This document shows, piece by piece, positions 46,425 through 54,813 of a stretch of 64,000 nt of DNA. This DNA is from Flavobacteriaceae bacterium (GTDB taxonomy: Bacteria > Bacteroidota > Bacteroidia > Flavobacteriales > Flavobacteriaceae), in assembly GCA_030148025.1 (NCBI GenBank), contig JASBUG010000041.1, positions 124,001 through 188,000 of the forward strand, written 5' to 3'. Positions within the stretch are counted from its first letter, which is position 1. Each line of letters opens with the position of its first letter. A model generated the notes under the pieces. That model was not told the origin of the DNA. It saw nothing but the letters and a program-made list of their open reading frames with translations, and searched no databases. The translations under genes were made by a program, and so were the position numbers.

Positions 46425-46910
46425 CTATTCAAAAACTAAAAGGAGTAAAACTTCTAAAATCCCTAGTATAAAGGCATATATATTACACGATAGTAACTTT
46501 CGTTTTCTAATACCATAAATTTCATAATGCACTTTTTTTATATTCATTATTAAAACTTGAGAGACCATAACAACAAATACTAGAATGGTTATCAAGGCTG
46601 TATTCAAATCAAAATTATCAATAACATTAATTTGAACCAAAAAACTTAGAATTAAGAAATAAAAATACTGTGTAAATATTATCCAACTAAATCTACTTTT
46701 TTTAAGAAAAATTCCAACAAAAGGAAGTAATAAAAATAGAGTAGGTCTAAAAAGATAGCTCCATCTTAAATTACTCCAGGATAAGTCTAACTTAATATCT
46801 GGTATATTTCCTGTTAAATCAATAAATTCATTATACCTATAAATTCCTAAAACAATAGAAAAAATGAGTAGCAAACATATTATAGTATAAGGAATATAAA
46901 CTATTCTCAA
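46425..46910 (-). CDS. Hypothetical membrane protein (last gene of the AAA+ cluster)
   Basis: A 161-residue protein with four hydrophobic helices (YIPYTIICLLLIFSIVLGIY; LFRPTLFLLLPFVGIFL; a third and fourth at about 85-120; and a final one at 140-160). It begins 10 bases after the 565-residue membrane protein gene and may be the last gene of that run, or an independent neighbour. No family recognised. Confidence 0.6.
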   Translation of the reverse strand: MRIVYIPYTIICLLLIFSIVLGIYRYNEFIDLTGNIPDIKLDLSWSNLRWSYLFRPTLFLLLPFVGIFLKKSRFSWIIFTQYFYFLILSFLVQINVIDNFDLNTALITILVFVVMVSQVLIMNIKKVHYEIYGIRKRKLLSCNIYAFILGILEVLLLLVFE

Positions 46911-46920
46911 TTTACTTATA

Positions 46921-48615
46921 CTAATTCCCAGAAGCTTTTAAAGAGTCTATCTTCTTTTGCAGCGCTTCTATTTCTGCTTGATTTTTATTTTGGGTTTGAA
47001 TAGTTTGAACCGTATCAGTTACCGCCTGAATTATATCTACATCTGGCTTTGGTGTATCTTCAAAATAATATCCAATTTTTTCGCTAGCTCTCCAAGCATC
47101 ATTCAATTGGTCATATACAGCTTTATCCCAAGTTCCTGGATGCTTAGCATCAATCCAAACAACGTCGCGATATTCACTATCGATCAATGCTAGATCTGGT
47201 GTAGCTGATCCGTCAAAGTTTTTAGAATCATCACGAACAACAGACACCGTTCCTAATAAGAACATACGCTTTCTTCCAGCTATCTCTTTAACATAAGGTC
47301 TAAACTCTACAGGTTTATTTACAGACCAATCAAACTCCTTTCGTGATTCGATCACTTTTAAAGGCATAGCAGAAACACCAGCAAAGCCTTGCTTTTTGGT
47401 AGCATGATCAAAATAATACAGCTTATCTGTACCATCGGCAGGAATCATAACACTATAGCTTAAACTAGTACGCTCCTCGCCTACTGGTTCAAGCCCGAAC
47501 CAATGATATAATCCGTTATAAGCATCTGTTTGCATACCAGAAAAATCGAAATCTGTTACAAATGGTTGTTGGTTTTGATCATCTGGTAATTCAGGAATTT
47601 TTACTGCTGTTCGCATGTTCCAAGGTAGTGGATCACTAAATCCACCTAAAAACTTCAAAGACTCAGCTTGTAAGCGAGACACCTTTTCAGATAAGGTATT
47701 TTGTCTGTTTAAAAACGGATAGTTCTTCATATCCTCTGGACTAATAAACGTACCCTTTCCAATTAAAACACGTTCAACATAGTCACTAAAATCGTGAGCT
47801 CCATTTTCAATTATAACAACACCACCAAAAGTTGGATACGGGAAAAAGAATCCTTTCCAGTTTATTAAACTTACCACTTGCACCCATTCACCTTCATCAT
47901 TTTTCATGTAAAACACATCTCCAGGTTCATAAGAGAATAGTTTTGTGATACCGAAACGTTGTACAACCGCATTATACGTGTAGCGACTAAATTTTAAAGA
48001 CTCTCCTATCGAGAAGGTTACAGGAATACGATTATCGCTTGAAAACCTTGGAAATGGTGTGGTACTCGATACAGAAAACACCTCTTCGGTATTATCGCTA
48101 ATACGTTGCCAGATATATTTTTCTGTTGGTTGAATAGCCATCGTCCATTTATTCTCACCATCGACTCTCACCAAATGTGGTAATGATACATCCTTGGTTT
48201 CTCCAACACTTTCATTAGCCATTGAAAAGATATTACGTAATGGCTGAATACGTTCGTTTTGAGTTAATGGTAATTCATGTATTTCAACTAAGTTAAGATC
48301 ATTAAATACATTGTAGGTCTTCATATAATCGTACATTTTATAATACCATCCTACTACATAGAAAACTCCTAATATCACCGCTAAAACACCTAGAATTGCT
48401 AAGCGTTTACCTGTACTTGCTGTACGACGAAATTTGCGCAGCCCAAAATATAGAATTGCGCCTATTACTAGAATTACAAAAAAGAATTTTCGTAGAAATA
48501 ATAATGCTGGTTGGTACTCATCACGAAGAATAAATAGTAATAAGAAAAGTAAAAAGCCAACTATAACAGTCACTACTTTTTGTTTTGTGCCTCTTTGCCA
48601 ATATCTTTTAATCAT
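46921..48615 (-). CDS. Membrane-anchored large protein of unknown function (AAA+ cluster)
   Basis: A 564-residue protein from ATG 48615 (MIKRYWQRGTKQK). Three hydrophobic helices lie at about 13-30, 38-55 and 68-90. A large, mostly beta-type soluble domain of over 400 residues follows (with FFFPYPTFGGVVIIENG and RMFLLGTVSVVRDDS) and a coiled C-terminal end (NQAEIEALQKKIDSLKASGN). The ATG at 48630 was rejected because it overlaps the end of the repeat at 48626. I recognise no named family. It is probably an inner-membrane protein with a big extracytoplasmic domain. Confidence 0.78.
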   Translation of the reverse strand: MIKRYWQRGTKQKVVTVIVGFLLFLLLFILRDEYQPALLFLRKFFFVILVIGAILYFGLRKFRRTASTGKRLAILGVLAVILGVFYVVGWYYKMYDYMKTYNVFNDLNLVEIHELPLTQNERIQPLRNIFSMANESVGETKDVSLPHLVRVDGENKWTMAIQPTEKYIWQRISDNTEEVFSVSSTTPFPRFSSDNRIPVTFSIGESLKFSRYTYNAVVQRFGITKLFSYEPGDVFYMKNDEGEWVQVVSLINWKGFFFPYPTFGGVVIIENGAHDFSDYVERVLIGKGTFISPEDMKNYPFLNRQNTLSEKVSRLQAESLKFLGGFSDPLPWNMRTAVKIPELPDDQNQQPFVTDFDFSGMQTDAYNGLYHWFGLEPVGEERTSLSYSVMIPADGTDKLYYFDHATKKQGFAGVSAMPLKVIESRKEFDWSVNKPVEFRPYVKEIAGRKRMFLLGTVSVVRDDSKNFDGSATPDLALIDSEYRDVVWIDAKHPGTWDKAVYDQLNDAWRASEKIGYYFEDTPKPDVDIIQAVTDTVQTIQTQNKNQAEIEALQKKIDSLKASGN

Positions 48616-48625
48616 AGTAATATTT

Positions 48626-48723
48626 GTCATTCCGCACTAGATGCGGAATCTATTAAGTTAGTTTTTCTGTGGATTCCTGCCTTCACTTCGACTACGCTCA
48701 GTGTGACACGCAGGAATGTCATT
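48626..48723. repeat. REP-like palindromic repeat inside the AAA+ cluster
   Basis: It begins GTCATTCCGCACTAGATGCGGAAT (shown here in two parts: GTCATTCCGC and ATGCGGAAT pair around a short loop) and later has GATTCCTGCC and GCAGGAATGTC as a second pair, with TTCGACTACGCTCAGTGTGAC inside it. It fits exactly between two co-directional genes: one end reaches the stop codon of the gene at 48722, the other an alternative start of the gene ending at 46921. Confidence 0.75.
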
Positions 48724-49261
48724 ATTTTAAAAAGCCTTTATCTTTTAAACGTTCGCGTGCACTTTTCTTATCCTCATCTGGAGTTTCTTCTACACTTGGG
48801 GTTTCTTCAATAACTTCTTCAGCACTTTTTGTAGTAATATCGTCTATTATCTCCTTCCCTTTTTCAATAGTATCACTAACCATCTCGCCTAAAGAATCGC
48901 TTTTTTCTTCAACGAGTTTTCCAGATTTCAACACAAAATTTGCTAAATAAGTTCCTAATAAAGTACCAACAGTTATCGATGCCATTGCAGATACACCATT
49001 ATAGCTCGTAAATATTTCGAAAGGCGACAAAAATTGCACAAACAATCCTGCTAGCAAGAAAAAGGTAGCTATATAGACCAAACGTGGTAAAAAAGGTTGT
49101 TTAAATACAAAACCTTTTTTATCATCATTCTTCATTCTTAATTCTTTACTATTAAAAACACGATTGATAAACTTATACAACTTGTTACTATTAGATTCTC
49201 TCCAATACACAAAAATCCCAAGGAGTATTGCGGCAATAAATATTACTAAATCTAGTCCCAT
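48722..49261 (-). CDS. Small membrane protein with charged C-terminal tail (AAA+ cluster)
   Basis: A 179-residue protein with a hydrophobic N-terminal helix (LVIFIAAILLGIFVY), two more at about 58-78 and 88-112, then an amphipathic helix (SLGEMVSDTIEKGKEIIDDI, resembling YtxH-type tails) and a Glu/Lys-rich end. Probably an inner-membrane adaptor with a cytoplasmic tail. It is 18 bases downstream of the 125-residue gene. No family recognised. Confidence 0.72.
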   Translation of the reverse strand: MGLDLVIFIAAILLGIFVYWRESNSNKLYKFINRVFNSKELRMKNDDKKGFVFKQPFLPRLVYIATFFLLAGLFVQFLSPFEIFTSYNGVSAMASITVGTLLGTYLANFVLKSGKLVEEKSDSLGEMVSDTIEKGKEIIDDITTKSAEEVIEETPSVEETPDEDKKSARERLKDKGFLK

Positions 49262-49279
49262 AATAATATAATTTCTTTA

Positions 49280-49657
49280 TTAAAACATTTGCTCAAATTC
49301 TACCCTCCTCTTCTCGTACTCATCAAATTCATTTTTGCTCATTTTAAAAAGAGTTTGACAAATGAATTTATAGTTTTTCTCATTGTCATTCTTAACAAAA
49401 TCTATAATCCACCATAGAGTAAAATCATGTTCAATATCTTCAACTTTTAAAGTAGAATATCTTTTTAAAGTCTTTGGATACTTCTTCCTAAAGTTTCTAT
49501 ATTGTTCTCTCAATTTATAAGCTAAATTCCAATATAGCTTATTCTTAAATTCACTCTTTATACTTTGATCTCTATTAGAGAAGTAATCAACTATATTCTT
49601 ATTAAAACCTTCAATACTATCTAGTCTCTTTTCAGGGCTTAATAAAAAATTGAACAT
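49280..49657 (-). CDS. Hypothetical soluble protein (AAA+ cluster, 125 aa)
   Basis: A helical, charged protein (LREQYRNFRKKYPKTLKRYS, FICQTLFKMSKNEFDEYEKR) with no signal peptide or membrane helix. It lies 26 bases after the 411-residue gene and 18 before the small membrane protein gene, all on one strand. No family recognised. Confidence 0.65.
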   Translation of the reverse strand: MFNFLLSPEKRLDSIEGFNKNIVDYFSNRDQSIKSEFKNKLYWNLAYKLREQYRNFRKKYPKTLKRYSTLKVEDIEHDFTLWWIIDFVKNDNEKNYKFICQTLFKMSKNEFDEYEKRRVEFEQMF

Positions 49658-49683
49658 CGCTTTATAAAATTAGTCTATAATTT

Positions 49684-50919
49684 TTAAATATTGTTACTAA
49701 TGGTTTCTATTACCCAATCTTGAAACGACTCATCCCAAGTTTCATACGAATTGTAAAACTGTTCCTTATCATACCAATACAAGAACAGTACATCCTTTGG
49801 AGCAACATTTACCAATAATTTCCAAATCAAATCCTGATGCTTAACGTCTAATGATGAATGTGGTTCATGCAATGCAAAATAAAAACTTTGGTCTACCAGA
49901 TCCTTTACCTTAAAAGCATTACTACGCTCTAAGCGCTCAAGGTATATCTCTACTCCTGTTACGCGCTTTAAAGCTTGAGCATCAATTTTATTTAAATACC
50001 TTCTGAACAAAACTTTATCATTTAGAATGTCTTTAATTGGATGCTCTAAATCACTTAGTTCGCTAGACATCATTACTTTTTTAATACGCTCATAGCGCTT
50101 AGTATTCACTACTTTTTCAAGGTCTCTTTCTATTATTAAATGATCATATAACTTATCTATAAGTTCTGGTTGCTCAATATGGTATATCAATACATCATGA
50201 ACTGTATCTTTAATAGCTTCCTTATGTGCTTTTTCATCTTCAAACACTACTATTGGTGAAATAAAATCTCGTAACACGTAAATTCCTCCGAAAGCTTTGG
50301 TAAAGAAGGAAGATGTACTAAACTCTAATGGTTTTAAATAGAGCTTTCTATGCCGAAGATCACCATGTGTTTTTGCAGATTCTAATAATTGCTCATGAAG
50401 TTCTTCATCAATGAAATTATTACCAGAATTAAACTTTTCAATCAACTCAAACTGTTCTTCTTGAAGGTGATACAGACTATTGATTAAATGAAAATTAATA
50501 GTGAAACTATCATATTTTAAAACATCTAATGGCCCAAAGAAAGCATCAATATTCTGGTCAAAATCAATACATATAGCACAATCTCTGGTAATATCGTTGA
50601 TAGACTCTCCATGCTCTTTAAAAATGAGTTGCATCATTTGCCTGTCAAAGGTATGCGTTGGCACATATACAGGTTTTCCTTTTTGTAAAGGTGAAATGAT
50701 TATTCCGTGAGGATTAGCATCACCATGATTTAAATAATGAAGGTCTTTCTTTTCTTCGGCTATTTCAGGACTCCAACCTAAGCCATCTATTGAAAAACTT
50801 TTGAGCTTTGTTTTCTTAAACCCAAGTTTTTCTAGACATAGATTATAGCGCTCTACCAATTTTCCACTTACAGGAATGAGTTCACTTCTATATAGATTTG
50901 CTGCTGCTAGTTTTTGCAT
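49684..50919 (-). CDS. Large soluble protein of unknown function (AAA+ cluster)
   Basis: A 411-residue cytoplasmic protein without signal peptide or membrane helices. It starts MQKLAAANLYRSELIPVSGK, has a His/Asp-containing stretch LHYLNHGDANPHGIIISP near residue 60, ICIDFDQNIDAFFGPLDVLK near 140, and a mainly helical C-terminal half. It may correspond to a Bacteroidota-specific DUF (possibly DUF6638), but I am not certain. It lies 16 bases downstream of the two-helix membrane protein gene in the same run. Confidence 0.75.
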   Translation of the reverse strand: MQKLAAANLYRSELIPVSGKLVERYNLCLEKLGFKKTKLKSFSIDGLGWSPEIAEEKKDLHYLNHGDANPHGIIISPLQKGKPVYVPTHTFDRQMMQLIFKEHGESINDITRDCAICIDFDQNIDAFFGPLDVLKYDSFTINFHLINSLYHLQEEQFELIEKFNSGNNFIDEELHEQLLESAKTHGDLRHRKLYLKPLEFSTSSFFTKAFGGIYVLRDFISPIVVFEDEKAHKEAIKDTVHDVLIYHIEQPELIDKLYDHLIIERDLEKVVNTKRYERIKKVMMSSELSDLEHPIKDILNDKVLFRRYLNKIDAQALKRVTGVEIYLERLERSNAFKVKDLVDQSFYFALHEPHSSLDVKHQDLIWKLLVNVAPKDVLFLYWYDKEQFYNSYETWDESFQDWVIETISNNI

Positions 50920-50935
50920 ATTATAAACCCTAATT

Positions 50936-51577
50936 CTACTCTTCTACTTTTAAGTTTTGAATCAACTTAATATTACCATCAATTGGAGCAATAGTCGCTT
51001 CTTTATCACCTTTTGTAACAAAGAATACATATAGACTATTTTTACCAAGCATTTTGATGTCTTGGGTTTCTCCACTTTCAAATGTTAGTTTATGAGTTGT
51101 TTTAATGTCTCCAGTTTCAATTTTCTCTTTTACTTTTCCACCACGACCAATTCCAAAACCAACAAATGAGCCAACAACATATAGAACTATCATAACAAAT
51201 ACAAGTTGTTTTGAACCTGATTCAAATGCATGTAATGTTTTTTCTAATTTTTCCTTTTTCTTACCAGATTGATACTTCTTCTTTTTGCTTAGCCACTTGT
51301 AATATTTAGGCAATTGTTTTGCGTAAATAATTGCTAAAATTACACATATAACAAAGCCAATTAATAATTTTAAATCTGAAGTAATAACCGAAATCGGGCT
51401 AATTAATACATCTAAAATGGATGAATATTCTAATATATTAATGCCTAGGAATTTATAGTAAATGGTCTCATGTAAAATACCCAGAATCAATAAAAACACA
51501 TATCCAAGCGATAAATAATCTTGTATATTATATTTAGATTCGTTTTTAGTAATCTCTTCGTTTAGATCTTCCATCAA
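50936..51577 (-). CDS. Membrane protein next to the AAA+ ATPase
   Basis: A 213-residue protein with hydrophobic helices at about 22-42, 55-85 (LLIGFVICVILAIIYAKQL) and 125-145 (LVFVMIVLYVVGSFVGFGIG), and a basic Lys-rich loop (KKKKYQSGKKKEKLEKTL) between the second and third. A C-terminal beta-type domain follows (THKLTFESGETQDIKMLGKN). Its start overlaps the end of the AAA+ gene by 4 bases (ATGA), so the two are translationally coupled. No family recognised. Confidence 0.75.
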   Translation of the reverse strand: MMEDLNEEITKNESKYNIQDYLSLGYVFLLILGILHETIYYKFLGINILEYSSILDVLISPISVITSDLKLLIGFVICVILAIIYAKQLPKYYKWLSKKKKYQSGKKKEKLEKTLHAFESGSKQLVFVMIVLYVVGSFVGFGIGRGGKVKEKIETGDIKTTHKLTFESGETQDIKMLGKNSLYVFFVTKGDKEATIAPIDGNIKLIQNLKVEE

Positions 51578-53544
51578 TCATCAATTTCTTTATCAAATTG
51601 TTCTCTGGCTTCCAATTCAATATGCATTTGCGATACACGTTTATCTACTTTTCGTTTAAAGTCGGTATCAGCAATAGTGGCTACATTATCCAGATAACGT
51701 ACTACTTCCTGACGACGAATCTCGGAGAAATCCAAGCCTTTCATATTGTCTCGCATCAACTCTTGTAACATATTGAATTTGGTATCGTAATCCTTTTTAA
51801 AATACAGTTCAGGGTTATCAAACCAATCTTTCTCCAGATCAAAATCGGTTAAACGTAATGAGATAGCAGATTGTATATTCCTAACGTCTCTAGAAGAAAA
51901 GAAAGGAAATACTTTCTGCATCTCTTTATAAAGATTTGCATAAAAAAGTTGATGGTTAGTGTTATGCTTCTTCTCTATTTTATCGTATATATCGTGAACA
52001 CGCTCTTCGGTTGGTTTCTCGACATTTTTTAGGATCTCTCCCATATGTTTTGCCAATCCTTGATCGCTTAAATATTTATAATCCTTTGGATCTTTCATGT
52101 TAATAAAATCAGGCATGGTATCCTGAATTTTTCGCCACCATAAATGATCCTGATCTAAAAAGTCATGTTCTGTACGCGCTCCATCAATTTTGAATCGTCC
52201 TTGAACACGTGAAATAACTGCTTTATCTAATGTTTCTGGTAAATTGGTAAATAACCCAATAGAGCTATTTCCATAGTTTACCGCATAAGCACCTTCAGTA
52301 TATCTTAAAAACACTCCTATTACCTCTTTTACACCTGCCGATACACCTTGGGCTGTACGTTCTTGTAAATTGTTCTCTGCATCATCTATTGGCGCAAATA
52401 TTAAACGTGTAGGGTCTTGCAATGGTTTCATCCATTCTACCATTTTCTCTGCAGAACCTCCTTGAAAGGTACTAATCAACGTATCTGGCATTGGGTGGAA
52501 TAAGAATGGAATATCCAAATTATCACAATGCTCTTTTAATCGTGTGGCAATAGCAGCGATAAGCATACTTTTTCCTGTTCCCGGAATTCCATAACCCATA
52601 AACACTGGCATAAAGCCTCCAAGTTCTTGAAACGGATTTTTATGAGCATCGAAATCGTAGCTTAATAAACGTTCGGTTAAACGTCTCGCAAAGTGTTTTG
52701 CATCTCGGTTACCTACAATTTGTTCAAATTGAATTTTATTGAATTCTACACTTTTAGCAGCACCTGCAAATACATTTTCCCAGCCAGAAACTGCAAAGTC
52801 GGAATTCTCTAACTTATATGTTCTATCTAAAATAGTTTCGGTATACTCTAAGGAGTTTTTTCGTAACTGGATTTCATCAATTAAGGCTTCAAAATACACT
52901 ACAGTAAAGTCAACCACATCCTTGTCTGTTAAAACAATTTCAGGATGACTTAAATACTTATCGTAATAATACAGACAACAAGAAATTCCTTTTAAAGGTG
53001 ACATAAATGACACTTCAGGAAGTCCAGCAAACTTATTCTTCATCACGCTTAGATCATCAGAAGCATAAGGTTTCAAATTATGTAAAATATTATAAGCTGT
53101 TGCAAATAACATGTAAGCTGTAGCTGTATGCATTTTGCTTTCATACTCACGTTTTCCAGAATTATCAAGAGTTGATTTTCGCTCACTTAAACTCGATAAA
53201 CCAGACGCATCATAATAGCTATCTTTTATCCAAATACCAAGTGTAATTCCTTCTTGTACAGCAAAAAGTGTTTGGTTTAAATGAATTGGAATCGCAACCG
53301 AATCTGGAAGCAAACGTTTTTTTAAAGCCAGAATAGTTTTAGAAACAGAAGTGACTTCTGCTCCACCATTACCTCCAGTTGCTCTAGATAAGTATAATAA
53401 GATAGATTCATCTTTACTGTCCTTATCTTTATTCTTCGCGCGCTGACCTTGTTCCCACTGTATACTTTTAATATACGAGGTCGCTTCGTCACGAAGTACA
53501 TCGAGTTCGTTTTGTTTTATTGGAAATGTTGTGTTATGTTCCAT
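51574..53544 (-). CDS. AAA+ ATPase of an uncharacterised cluster
   Basis: A 656-residue protein. An N-terminal region of about 300 residues has no motif I recognise. The AAA+ core follows: Walker A G317-YGIPGTGKS326, Walker B LIFAPIDDAEN with D387-D388 where the usual pair is DE, sensor 1 near N434 (LFTNLPETLDKA), and ISRVQGRF with R446/R450 as possible arginine fingers. The helical lid and a C-terminal coiled region (EIRRQEVVRYLDNVA) close the protein. Oligomeric remodelling of a partner protein is the family expectation. Its direct neighbours are all of unknown function. Confidence 0.9.
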   Translation of the reverse strand: MEHNTTFPIKQNELDVLRDEATSYIKSIQWEQGQRAKNKDKDSKDESILLYLSRATGGNGGAEVTSVSKTILALKKRLLPDSVAIPIHLNQTLFAVQEGITLGIWIKDSYYDASGLSSLSERKSTLDNSGKREYESKMHTATAYMLFATAYNILHNLKPYASDDLSVMKNKFAGLPEVSFMSPLKGISCCLYYYDKYLSHPEIVLTDKDVVDFTVVYFEALIDEIQLRKNSLEYTETILDRTYKLENSDFAVSGWENVFAGAAKSVEFNKIQFEQIVGNRDAKHFARRLTERLLSYDFDAHKNPFQELGGFMPVFMGYGIPGTGKSMLIAAIATRLKEHCDNLDIPFLFHPMPDTLISTFQGGSAEKMVEWMKPLQDPTRLIFAPIDDAENNLQERTAQGVSAGVKEVIGVFLRYTEGAYAVNYGNSSIGLFTNLPETLDKAVISRVQGRFKIDGARTEHDFLDQDHLWWRKIQDTMPDFINMKDPKDYKYLSDQGLAKHMGEILKNVEKPTEERVHDIYDKIEKKHNTNHQLFYANLYKEMQKVFPFFSSRDVRNIQSAISLRLTDFDLEKDWFDNPELYFKKDYDTKFNMLQELMRDNMKGLDFSEIRRQEVVRYLDNVATIADTDFKRKVDKRVSQMHIELEAREQFDKEIDD

Positions 53545-53577
53545 GTAGTTTAATTAATAATTGATGTTCAACAATTA

Positions 53578-54633
53578 TCATATATTATTTAAATCTGCCA
53601 TTTGAATTGGTGGTTTTGCCAACCTATTCATCATGTCAGGCGTTTTGTTATATAGCATTTGTATAATTCTGTGTGGTGCAAATACATAATTTTGCGTTTC
53701 TACATCATCCCAATTTTGAAGCACTTGTTTGTTAAAGAAACCGCCTTCTTTAAATTCCCCTTTTGAATACACTTCATCTACTTTTAAAGAAATAGCGTAA
53801 GATTCTAGTGGAATTTCTTTTTTACTAATTCCATCTAAAATAGCGTGTGTTACTTCATTTTCGTCTTTCGCGAAAATGTTATGAAGTGGTCCAAGATCAA
53901 TTCGTTTTATACGTTTAGGCCGAAGCTCTGGCAGCTTTCTATCTATAGCATAGGCCATAGTATCGAGTGCTAGTTCTCTATCGGCCGTTACCTTTAAAAT
54001 TTCGTAAATCTTATGCTTATAGTCTTCGATCTTCTTTCCTTCATAATCAAAATACATAAAGCAAATAAACGGGCGGTTATTGGCTACATCGTAAAAACTC
54101 CAGCTTGTCATTAATTCGCCATTGCCAATATAGTTTGCACCAATTATTTTTCCTTGTACAAATCGGTTAAAAATGTAGCGTTGCTCTACAGAACTGTAAT
54201 ACACTATAGATGCTGCTTGAAATAATTTGCTCTTTTTTATAGGCTGCTTTTTACGCATTAATGTATCTAGAAATTCTTCTTTCAACACTTCACGAGGTGT
54301 GAGCTTATCTAGATATTCGTTACGTAATGCTAGATCGTTAAACAAATAACGGAACTCTAAATAATTTGGGAAACCAGATTCGGTTAGATCAATCTTCATA
54401 TTATCCTCTTCATCATACATATATTTAATACGCATCGCTTCTATAGAATACAATAACAAGTCGCAATATTGCTTAAAAAACACGATCTCCTGCTTATCAC
54501 AAATTTGTTGCTGTTGTACCTTAACAATAAGCTCCTTTAAGGTAAAGTCTACCATTTTATGATAAAACACATATTGCTCTTTCGAATCGAGTTCGGCAGA
54601 ATCTAATGGTGTAACAATGTGATTAATAGACAT
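53578..54633 (-). CDS. Hypothetical soluble protein upstream of the AAA+ ATPase
   Basis: A 351-residue cytoplasmic protein without signal peptide or membrane helices; N-terminal half helical (QYVFYHKMVDFTLKELIVKV), with a central IIGANYIGNGELMTSWSFYD beta-type stretch and a C-terminal end with PHRIIQMLYNKTPDMMNR. It is 33 bases upstream of the AAA+ gene on the same strand, probably its co-expressed partner or substrate adaptor. No family recognised. Confidence 0.75.
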   Translation of the reverse strand: MSINHIVTPLDSAELDSKEQYVFYHKMVDFTLKELIVKVQQQQICDKQEIVFFKQYCDLLLYSIEAMRIKYMYDEEDNMKIDLTESGFPNYLEFRYLFNDLALRNEYLDKLTPREVLKEEFLDTLMRKKQPIKKSKLFQAASIVYYSSVEQRYIFNRFVQGKIIGANYIGNGELMTSWSFYDVANNRPFICFMYFDYEGKKIEDYKHKIYEILKVTADRELALDTMAYAIDRKLPELRPKRIKRIDLGPLHNIFAKDENEVTHAILDGISKKEIPLESYAISLKVDEVYSKGEFKEGGFFNKQVLQNWDDVETQNYVFAPHRIIQMLYNKTPDMMNRLAKPPIQMADLNNI

Positions 54634-54704
54634 TACTTTTTAATAAGAAATGAGTTAATTATTATTAATTTAGAAAAGGAGTGCTTCTAAAAAGTAATTT
54701 TCTT

Positions 54705-54792
54705 GTCATTTTGAGCGTAGTCGAAAAATCTCGTTCAGCTAAATACCAACTAGCTAATTTTATTGAGATTCCTCCACTTCGGTCGGAATGAC
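54705..54792. repeat. REP-like palindromic repeat between two cluster genes
   Basis: It begins GTCATTTTGAGCGTAGTCGA and ends CACTTCGGTCGGAATGAC; the ends pair as GTCATT/AATGAC and inner parts AATCTC/GAGATT also pair. It lies between the coiled-coil gene and the gene at 53578, with 21 bases to the former stop codon. Confidence 0.85.
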
Positions 54793-54813
54793 ACCTTTTA
54801 GAAATGCCTTGGT

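Noticed and set aside
46911-48640. Plus-strand frames inside the AAA+ cluster and other large genes
   Set aside because: They are shadows of minus-strand genes with clear motifs or close operon spacing.
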